Shown: piece after piece, positions 1 through 4,279 of the stretch | How the letters are laid out: each line of letters begins with the position of its first letter | How positions within the stretch are numbered: the stretch's first letter is position 1 | Source of the DNA: Acidobacteriota bacterium | GTDB lineage: Bacteria; Acidobacteriota; Terriglobia; Bryobacterales; Bryobacteraceae | Assembly (NCBI GenBank): GCA_026394095.1 | Contig: JAPKYY010000234.1 | Location: forward strand, 1 to 7,266 | Direction of reading: 5' to 3' | Length of the DNA: 7,266 nt | The notes under the pieces: model-generated | The model's database searches: none | Told to the model about the DNA's origin: nothing | Seen by the model: only the letters and a program-made list of their open reading frames with translations | Position numbers and translations under genes: made by a program

Positions 1-201
1 ATCAAAGGCGGTCAAATTGTTGGCTCCACCGACGAATTCGGCCTCGCCGCCGAAGAGAACAAAAAGTCCGTCAACGACGTCCACGCCACCATGCTCCACT
101 GCCTCGGCTTCGACCACACCAGACTCACCTACCCCTACAACGGCCGCCAGTTCCGCCTCACCGACGTAGAAGGCGAAGTCATCAAAGAGATCCTCGCCTA
201 G
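1..201 (+). CDS. DUF1501 domain protein, C-terminal end (partial)
   Basis: Frame 1 is open from the window edge to a TAG at 199-201 and gives 66 residues. The motifs [33 protein letters not shown] and [16 protein letters not shown] match the conserved C-terminus of DUF1501 proteins. These are alkaline-phosphatase/sulfatase-superfamily proteins, usually exported by the Tat route, that are abundant in Acidobacteriota and Planctomycetota and often paired with DUF1549/DUF1553 cytochrome-type partners. Substrate and reaction are not established. Only the tail is visible, so signal peptide and active site cannot be judged. It converges with the antitoxin frame that ends at 245, 43 bp away, and I see no convincing terminator hairpin in that gap. 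Confidence 0.85.
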   Translation: MKGGQIVGSTDEFGLAAEENKKSVNDVHATMLHCLGFDHTRLTYPYNGRQFRLTDVEGEVIKEILA

Positions 202-244
202 ATGCACAGATGCTGCCGCTTCGGAATCCTCTGGGGCTTCGCCC

Positions 245-541
245 TTAACTCGCTCGCGGCAGCACTTCCAACTCAATCCTCTCACCAGCCGCATCCCTCG
301 CCGTATCGAGCTCAAAGTCCTGCTGCAATCCCATCCACAACTCCGCCGAGCATCCAAAGTATCGAGCCAGTCGCAACGCCATCAGAGCGCTCACTCCACG
401 CTTCTCATTCACAATCCCGGATACCTGGCTCGGCGGCACTCGCAGTGCCCGCGCCAGTCCATTGATCGACAAACCCATTGGCTTGAGAAATTCTTCGAGC
501 AGGATTTCACCCGGATGAACGTATCCGTTCGAGCAAACCAT
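245..541 (-). CDS. higA: HigA-family antitoxin, 5' end replaced by IS66 sequence
   Basis: This 98-aa frame encodes an XRE/HigA-type antitoxin. VHPGEILLEEFLKPMGLS is the typical HigA start, followed by a helix-turn-helix (about INGLARALRVPPSQVSGIVN, then RGVSALMALRLARYFG) and the ending SAELWMGLQQDFELDTA. HigA proteins bind their own promoter and neutralise the HigB mRNA interferase. The first seven codons (MVCSNGY, 541-521) come from the left inverted repeat of the IS66 element. The native gene continues at 520 and its true 5' end lies at 2891-2917 beyond the IS. The full helix-turn-helix is kept, so the product could fold. The only Shine-Dalgarno-like stretch (GGAAG) abuts the ATG and I see no clear promoter, so expression is doubtful. 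The frame extends upstream to 775, but that part is antisense tnpA and is not HigA-like. Confidence 0.75.
   Translation of the reverse strand: MVCSNGYVHPGEILLEEFLKPMGLSINGLARALRVPPSQVSGIVNEKRGVSALMALRLARYFGCSAELWMGLQQDFELDTARDAAGERIELEVLPRAS
513..520. repeat. Left target-site duplication
   Basis: GGATGAAC directly abuts the left terminal inverted repeat and is identical to 2883-2890 at the right end. On the minus strand it encodes part of the HigA VHP motif. Confidence 0.93.
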
Positions 542-544
542 CTT
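521..544 (+). repeat. IS66 left terminal inverted repeat
   Basis: It begins GTATCCGTTCG and ends CAAACCATCTT. It matches the reverse complement of 2859-2882 at 22 of 24 positions, differing only at repeat positions 12 and 13. Read on the minus strand it gives ATG plus six codons that run in frame into higA. Confidence 0.93.
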
Positions 545-577
545 CCAGGGAAGGCAACTACATGCTTGTCTGAAGAG

Positions 578-889
578 ATGAAGATTGGGAAGACTGCATT
601 TGTTGGGTTGGGTGTTGTTGGAGAGTATCGGGCGAGCGGGCAGACGAGAGCGGAGTTTTGCCGCAAGCGCGGAATGCCGGTGACGACGCTGGATTATTAC
701 TTGAGGCGGGATGGAGCCAAAGGGCGGCAGAAGCTGGTTCCGGTGAAAGTGGTTGAGGAAGTGAAGCCTCGCCAAGAGCCGGGTAGCGGGCTCACACTGG
801 TAACGCCGGGAAACATGCGTATCGAGATCGGCGTTGGATTCGACGAAGAAGCACTGGGGCGATTGCTCGCTGTGCTTGAGCGAAGCTAA
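578..889 (+). CDS. tnpA: IS66 accessory protein TnpA
   Basis: This 103-aa protein is the small first protein of IS66 elements. It contains GEYRASGQTRAEFCRKRGMPVTTLDYYLRR, a helix-turn-helix-like segment typical of TnpA, and ends with a glycine-rich/acidic segment and LGRLLAVLERS. TnpA is needed with TnpB and TnpC for transposition of IS66-type elements; its exact role is unclear and DNA binding is inferred from the fold. The ATG at 578 was chosen because the frame's only earlier ATG (515) lies in the target duplication outside the element, and family homology begins near here. An upstream TTG at 566 is a possible alternative start. The gene ends 4 bp before tnpB, so the two are probably translationally linked. 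Confidence 0.85.
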   Translation: MKIGKTAFVGLGVVGEYRASGQTRAEFCRKRGMPVTTLDYYLRRDGAKGRQKLVPVKVVEEVKPRQEPGSGLTLVTPGNMRIEIGVGFDEEALGRLLAVLERS

Positions 890-893
890 GGCA

Positions 894-1256
894 ATGCTTG
901 GGATCGGATCGGCAACCCGGATCTATCTGGCGACAGGAGCGACGGATATGCGCAAAGGCTTTGAGGGGCTGTACGGGCTGGTGCGCGACGAACTCGGACG
1001 GGATCCGCTGAGCGGACATCTCTTCCTGTTCGCCAACCGAACGAGAACAAGATTGAAGCTTTTGTTTTGGGATGGGAGTGGCCTCTGGGTCTGTGCCAAG
1101 CGGCTGGAGAAAGGCCGCTTCGCCTGGCCAGAGGGAGAAGCACAGGAACGGAGCGTGTCGATGCGGCACGAAGAGCTGACGCTTTTGCTGAGCGGCATCG
1201 ACCTCAAGCGCGCGCAGCCACGGCGAGGCTGGTTGCGGAAGCAAAATGCAGCATAA
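894..1256 (+). CDS. tnpB: IS66 accessory protein TnpB
   Basis: The 120-aa product has the IS66 Orf2 signature: IYLATGATDMRKGFEGLYGLV near the start, then LSGHLFLFANRTRTRLKLLFW, GLWVCAKRLEKGRFAWP and LLSGIDL. Length is normal for the family (about 115-120 aa). TnpB is required for IS66 transposition, but its biochemical activity is not known. The ATG at 894 follows the tnpA stop by 4 bp and starts just before the conserved region. An upstream in-frame ATG at 834 lies inside tnpA and adds non-homologous residues. A 64-bp gap with a hairpin separates it from tnpC. Confidence 0.92.
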   Translation: MLGIGSATRIYLATGATDMRKGFEGLYGLVRDELGRDPLSGHLFLFANRTRTRLKLLFWDGSGLWVCAKRLEKGRFAWPEGEAQERSVSMRHEELTLLLSGIDLKRAQPRRGWLRKQNAA

Positions 1257-1290
1257 AACCGCCACAAAAGACTGGCAATGATCCTTCAGT

Positions 1291-1314
1291 TGGAGTAATC
1301 TAAGACTTACTCCA
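1291..1314 (+). promoter_or_regulatory. Hairpin just before the IS66 transposase gene
   Basis: TGGAGTAA (1291-1298) and TTACTCCA (1307-1314) form a perfect 8-bp stem with an 8-nt loop, ending 6 nt before the tnpC ATG. The left arm holds a GGAG Shine-Dalgarno-like core. In RNA this stem could restrict ribosome access or limit tnpC translation relative to tnpAB. The structure is visible in the sequence; the function is inferred. There is no U-tract, so it is not a standard intrinsic terminator. Confidence 0.45.
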
Positions 1315-1320
1315 CAGGCA

Positions 1321-2853
1321 ATGTCTCAGTTAGTTCCAGTTCCGGCCAGCGAGATCGATCTTGGTAACTTACAGCACGAGCTGAAGCGGCTGCGGATCGA
1401 GAACGAGTTGTTGCGGGAGAAGCTGCGGCTGGCGCTGATCGACAAGTATGGCCCTTCGAGCGAGAAGCTCAATGATACGCAACTTTCCCTGCTTGAGGAC
1501 GAGCCTGGAGTGAGCCGGGCGGAAGTGATTGCTGAAGCAAACCGGGAGCCCCTGCCGGAGACGGGCTTAGAGGCCAAGCCGCAAAGTACGGCGAGCAAGC
1601 ACCCAGGGCGGCAGACCTTGCCGAAGCATCTGCAGCGAGTCGAGCGTTTCGTCGAAGCCAGGCCCGAAGAGTGCTGCTGCAAGGCTTGCGGGAGCGAGAC
1701 GAAAGTGATCGGTTACGACGAAAGCGAATGTCTGGATTATGAACCGGCCCGCTACTTTGTAGTGGTGACGAAACGCGAAAAGCGTGTTTGCGGCAAGTGT
1801 ACGAACGCTACGGTGGAGTCTCCGGCGCTGCCGGTGAGGATCCTCGATAAGAGTCTGGTCAGCGACCGGATCATTATCGACACGGTCGTGGCCAAGTACA
1901 GCGATCATCTGCCGCTCTACAGGCAAAGCGCGATTCTGGAGCGGGAGACGGGGATCGAGATCAGCCGGGGAACGATGGATGGCTGGGTGATGCAGGTGGG
2001 CGAGATGCTCTTGCCGGTAGTGGATGCAATGCGCCGCAGCTTAGTAAGTGGAACATATATTCAGGCTGACGAAACGACCGTTGGGGTGCAGCTTCATAAT
2101 AACCGCGGATCAAATCATCAGGCTTATTTATGGCAATACGGAAAACCGGGTGGAGAGACGGTCTTCGATTTCCAGATGGGCCGGGGGCGAGAAGCTCCGA
2201 AGGAGTTTTTGGGTCATTTCAAAGGGATATTGCAGACTGATGGCTATGCGGCTTATGATCGCGTGGGCGGACCTGGAGTCGTGCATGCGGCTTGCTGGGC
2301 GCATGCGCGGAGGAAGTTTGTTGAGGCATTGAAGCTGAGTCCAAAGGATGTGACGGCGGCCCGGATGGTTGCCAGCATGGACCAGTTGTTTGCCATTGAT
2401 GCGCTGGCGCGAGAGATGAGCCTGGAAGAGAGGCAGAGGATGCGGCGGGAGCAGGCAGGTCCGCTGCTTGAGGGCTTACGGGAGGAACTCAAGCGGATTC
2501 AGCGTGAAGTGTTGCCGGCCAGCGCGTTGGGCAAAGCGGTTAGTTACACTTTGTCGCTCTGGGTGAAGCTGGTGTGCTTTCTCGAACATCCTGAGCTGGA
2601 GTTGTCCAATAACCTTGCGGAGAACTCGATGCGTGGAGTAGCGCTGGGACGGAAAAACTGGATTCATGTGGGCAGTGTGAGTGCGGGGCCAAAAGTTGCT
2701 GCGCTCCTGTCAGTCGTTGAGTCTTGCAGGAGGCTGGGTGTCCCCGCCAGAACCTATCTGGCTGAGGTGCTGCCAGGCTTACGGGATATCAAAATCCAGC
2801 AGGTTGTGGAACGGACACCTTCAGCTTGGTTGAAGACCAAAGCCAACGGTTAG
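1321..2853 (+). CDS. tnpC: IS66 transposase TnpC
   Basis: This 510-aa protein is the DDE transposase that cuts and joins the IS66 ends. In order it shows a leucine-rich coiled coil (about residues 15-42), a conserved DKYGPSSEKL stretch (41-50), an IS66 zinc finger with C120/C123 and C157/C160, the catalytic domain, and a typical C-terminal tail ending TPSAWLKTKANG. The likely catalytic residues are D250 in YIQADETTVG, D307 in LQTDGYAAYD and E434 in NNLAENSMR. HVGS follows, as is usual near the end of the domain. Length and motif spacing are normal, with no frameshift or stop, so it is probably functional. The stop codon lies 5 bp inside the right terminal repeat. Confidence 0.96.
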   Translation: MSQLVPVPASEIDLGNLQHELKRLRIENELLREKLRLALIDKYGPSSEKLNDTQLSLLEDEPGVSRAEVIAEANREPLPETGLEAKPQSTASKHPGRQTLPKHLQRVERFVEARPEECCCKACGSETKVIGYDESECLDYEPARYFVVVTKREKRVCGKCTNATVESPALPVRILDKSLVSDRIIIDTVVAKYSDHLPLYRQSAILERETGIEISRGTMDGWVMQVGEMLLPVVDAMRRSLVSGTYIQADETTVGVQLHNNRGSNHQAYLWQYGKPGGETVFDFQMGRGREAPKEFLGHFKGILQTDGYAAYDRVGGPGVVHAACWAHARRKFVEALKLSPKDVTAARMVASMDQLFAIDALAREMSLEERQRMRREQAGPLLEGLREELKRIQREVLPASALGKAVSYTLSLWVKLVCFLEHPELELSNNLAENSMRGVALGRKNWIHVGSVSAGPKVAALLSVVESCRRLGVPARTYLAEVLPGLRDIKIQQVVERTPSAWLKTKANG

Positions 2854-2858
2854 CAGTC

Positions 2859-2882
2859 AAGATGGTTTGGCCGAACGGATAC
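2859..2882 (-). repeat. IS66 right terminal inverted repeat
   Basis: The plus strand reads AAGATGGTTTG at the inner end and CGAACGGATAC at the outer end. It is the inverted partner of 521-544 and starts 5 bp after the tnpC stop codon. Confidence 0.93.
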
Positions 2883-2890
2883 GGATGAAC
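2883..2890. repeat. Right target-site duplication
   Basis: GGATGAAC directly abuts the right terminal inverted repeat and is identical to 513-520. Collapsing the two copies restores the higA frame, an independent check that they are a true target duplication. Confidence 0.93.
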
Positions 2891-2917
2891 GGAGGTAAGA
2901 TTTCGTTTACGGCTCAT
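2883..2917 (-). pseudogene. higA: 5' fragment of IS-disrupted higA
   Basis: An ATG at 2917-2915 starts MSRKRNLTSVHP, 6 nt after a good AAGGAG. Joining 2917-2883 to 512-245, with one target duplication removed, gives exactly 303 nt. That is a 100-aa HigA plus stop with no frame break, and VHPGEILLEEF spans the junction. In the present DNA the native start reads through the right IS end and stops at 2791-2789 after 42 codons, so it makes no antitoxin. This fragment and the 245-541 frame are therefore the two halves of one gene. Confidence 0.85.
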
Positions 2918-2923
2918 AGGAGT

Positions 2924-2929
2924 CTCCTT
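2924..2929 (-). promoter_or_regulatory. Ribosome binding site of native higA
   Basis: The minus strand reads AAGGAG six nucleotides before the ATG at 2917. It lies in the 13-bp gap after the higB stop (2931-2933). This tight toxin-then-antitoxin spacing is typical of higBA operons and fixes the native higA start. The IS has separated this site from most of its gene. Confidence 0.75.
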
Positions 2930-2930
2930 C

Positions 2931-3086
2931 TCAGTGATAATCGGTCAATTCGACTTCAAACGCATCGCCTTGATCGCCATGCAATAACTCCAACCGGTTC
3001 CCCAGCGCCACACCCGACTCATTCAGATTCTTGCTCCGCTGGATGATGCGAATCTTCCGCAGGTCGGCTATCACGTCGAACGACAG
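2931..3086 (-). pseudogene. higB: higB toxin remnant, N-terminus and core deleted
   Basis: The minus-strand frame ends with features of HigB/RelE-like toxins: DLRKIRIIQRSKNLNESG, then GNRLELLHGD, then directly QGDAFEVELTDYH and TGA. In family members a segment of roughly 15-20 residues (SIRVNxxWRIxF-like, the central strands and RNase residues) sits between the xGD and GDAFxVxLxDYH motifs, and here it is missing in frame. Family resemblance upstream stops near 3086, so the start codon and first helices are gone too. It sits 13 bp before native higA in the usual toxin-antitoxin order. It should not fold or cut mRNA. The open frame continues to 3227, but that part is the shadow of the neighbouring gene. 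Confidence 0.68.
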
Positions 3087-3462
3087 CAAATGCCGGAGTG
3101 GCCGACGTGAGCACATCCATGCACGCCCAACCAGTGATGAACCGATAGTGAGCCACAGGCGCACTCGCTTCCTTCCAGCCGCTGGACTGAAGTCTCGCGA
3201 AAGCAGCTCCTTCCAGCAAATATGCAAATTGCTCGGATACTAATCCTTCATCGGGGGTATCGTCTTCCTCTGTGCTGAGCGGCATCTCATCCAGGATTCT
3301 GATGATGCACTGTTTGTCGAATGAGACTCGTAACAGGTGGGAGGCGTCATCGGGAAGAATGAAATCCGCAGTGATACCATTCGTCGACCAAACAATAGTG
3401 ACTAGGTCACTCAAGCTTGCCTGAAGCGGCACACATATTTTGATCGGTGTATATCGAGGCAA
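3019..3462 (-). CDS. Hypothetical protein with foreign C-terminal tail
   Basis: I do not recognise a named family. The frame encodes up to 147 aa: a beta-type start (VTIVWSTNGITADFILPDD), an LLRVSFDKQCIIRILDEMPLS segment, an acidic stretch (STEEDDTPDEG), VSEQFAYLLEGAAFA, and HYRFITGWACMDVLTSATPAF. No signal peptide or membrane helix is seen, so it is probably cytosolic. The last ~20 residues (RRDSRPAEDSHHPAEQESE) are read out of frame through the higB remnant and are unlikely to be native. The deletion that damaged higB probably also removed this gene's stop. No ATG is available: the longest start is TTG at 3462, while TTG at 3414, with a CAGG 5 nt upstream, is a plausible alternative. It is divergent from vapBC. 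Confidence 0.5.
   Translation of the reverse strand: MPRYTPIKICVPLQASLSDLVTIVWSTNGITADFILPDDASHLLRVSFDKQCIIRILDEMPLSTEEDDTPDEGLVSEQFAYLLEGAAFARLQSSGWKEASAPVAHYRFITGWACMDVLTSATPAFAVVRRDSRPAEDSHHPAEQESE
3397..3411. repeat. Palindrome AGTGAC-TAG-GTCACT
   Basis: A perfect 6-bp inverted repeat with a 3-bp centre lies at the 5' end of the hypothetical gene, just inside the alternative TTG start at 3414. It could be a regulator site or chance; nothing else supports a function. Confidence 0.3.
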
Positions 3463-3548
3463 AACTCAGAATAACAACACAACCTTTGCCATATCTGGGT
3501 TCCAAGTCCGGCAAGGCGATCGGCAATCCTCCCAAAACTGCCATTTCC

Positions 3549-3565
3549 AATGGTAAAATACCATT
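3549..3565 (+). promoter_or_regulatory. vapBC operator palindrome over a -10-like box
   Basis: AATGGTA-AAA-TACCATT is a perfect 7-3-7 palindrome ending 1 nt before the vapB ATG. It contains TAAAAT (3554-3559), a good -10 match placed 7 nt from the ATG, so transcription would start at or next to the A of the start codon. VapB proteins with AbrB folds bind palindromes in their own promoters, so this is the likely autorepression site. No Shine-Dalgarno and no clear -35 box are seen. A leaderless vapB mRNA is inferred. Confidence 0.6.
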
Positions 3566-3566
3566 T

Positions 3567-3824
3567 ATGGAAACCACAATTACGGTGGACAAAGCTGGCC
3601 GCATGGTGCTACCCAAGAAACTTCGCGACCAGCTACGTCTCGAACCTGGCGACACCCTGCAGCTTGTCTCCGACGGCGAGCAGCTAACCCTCCGCCCTTC
3701 CCGGAGCGCCAGCCGCTTACGCACCAAGCAGGGGATATGGGTCTTATCGGCTGGCACCCCCATCCTCGCCGCAGAAACGGATCGTGTTCTCGATGACATC
3801 CGCCAGGGAAGGCGCGGCGAGTGA
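3567..3824 (+). CDS. vapB: AbrB-type VapB antitoxin
   Basis: The 85-aa protein has a SpoVT/AbrB swapped-hairpin DNA-binding domain at residues 1-45 (TTITVDKAGRMVLPKKLRDQL, then LEPGDTLQLV and LTLRP). A C-terminal tail follows (ILAAETDRVLDDIRQGRRGE) of the kind that wraps around and inhibits the VapC partner. It acts as antitoxin and as operon repressor. The ATG at 3567 was chosen because the AbrB domain begins there and a palindromic operator lies just upstream; the frame extends further upstream without homology. The stop overlaps the vapC start by four bases (GTGA), so translation is coupled. It looks complete and intact. Confidence 0.88.
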   Translation: METTITVDKAGRMVLPKKLRDQLRLEPGDTLQLVSDGEQLTLRPSRSASRLRTKQGIWVLSAGTPILAAETDRVLDDIRQGRRGE

Positions 3825-4252
3825 AAGCACTCCTCGACACCTCCGTCCTTGTTGCTGGATTCTACGAAGACCACGAGCATCACAAGGAAAGCTTCAACTT
3901 ACTGCTCAATCACAAACGCAAGGATGCATGTTGCGCAGCACACAGTTTGGCCGAAGTCTACGCCACCTTAACAGCAATGCCAGGCAGCAGACGAGTCAGC
4001 CCGGCAGAGGCCGTGCTCTATCTGGGAAGCCTCCGCGAAAGACTCACGATAATCTCCCTCGATGGCGAAGAATACCTCGCCGCTGCAGACTTGGCCGCTT
4101 CCAGTGGAGCATCAAGCGGAGGCATCTACGATGCCATCATTGGCCAGTGTTTTCTCAAAAGCCGCGCCGCGCTGCTCTACACCTGGAACCTCAAGCACTT
4201 CCAAAGACTAGCTTCAAATGTGGGAGAAAAAGTTAAAACTCCAATCCGATAG
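3821..4252 (+). CDS. vapC: VapC-type PIN-domain toxin (ribonuclease)
   Basis: This 143-aa PIN-domain protein is the likely toxin of the pair, a Mg-dependent endoribonuclease; most characterised VapCs cut tRNA or rRNA, but the target here is unknown. The acidic residues are in place: D6 in LLDTSVLV, E45 in SLAEVYATL and D104 in GGIYDAII. TWNLKHF (residues 121-127) is a common PIN ending in which Asn replaces the last Asp. The GTG start at 3821 overlaps the vapB stop and gives the canonical N-terminus MKALLDTSVLV. The active site appears complete, so this locus looks functional, unlike the adjacent higBA. It ends 27 bp before the next gene on the same strand. Confidence 0.9.
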   Translation: MKALLDTSVLVAGFYEDHEHHKESFNLLLNHKRKDACCAAHSLAEVYATLTAMPGSRRVSPAEAVLYLGSLRERLTIISLDGEEYLAAADLAASSGASSGGIYDAIIGQCFLKSRAALLYTWNLKHFQRLASNVGEKVKTPIR

Positions 4253-4279
4253 ACATCTTCCTGCGCTACAGTGCCATCA

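Larger units (their letters stand above)
521..2882 (+). mobile_element. Complete IS66-family insertion sequence (2362 bp)
   Basis: The element carries the three-gene IS66 set tnpA, tnpB and tnpC in order on the plus strand. It is bounded by 24-bp terminal inverted repeats that match at 22 positions and begin GTATCCGTTCG. It is flanked by perfect 8-bp direct repeats, GGATGAAC, which is the usual IS66 target duplication length. All three frames are intact. TnpC has its catalytic Asp-Asp-Glu residues, so the element may be active, and the perfect duplication suggests a fairly recent insertion. Its codon use, richer in G-ending codons, differs from the C-rich resident genes and supports an outside origin. 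It is inserted in the native higA gene, antiparallel to it. Confidence 0.95.

Noticed and set aside
202..465. Plus-strand 87-aa frame after the DUF1501 stop
   Set aside because: Low-complexity Ser/Pro frame antisense to higA codons; no ribosome site or homology.
515..577. Upstream extension of tnpA starting at ATG 515
   Set aside because: The ATG lies in the target duplication, outside the IS, and the added residues are encoded by the inverted repeat; family homology begins at the 578 start.
542..775. N-terminal extension of the HigA frame up to 775
   Set aside because: It is antisense to tnpA inside the IS, has no HigA similarity, and the reconstructed native higA shows a different, short N-terminus.
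792..1265. Minus-strand 157-aa frame opposite tnpB
   Set aside because: Antisense to the well-supported TnpB, and no recognisable motif.
2970..2981. GGCGAT repeats (GGCGAT-CAA-GGCGAT) as the slippage site for the higB deletion
   Set aside because: Both copies remain with CAA between them, so a simple repeat-mediated deletion would not leave this arrangement; the mechanism is undecided.
2931..3462. Programmed frameshift fusing the hypothetical frame to the TDYH-ending frame
   Set aside because: No slippery heptamer is apparent, and the downstream frame matches a separate family (HigB) with missing parts, so a deletion scar explains it better.
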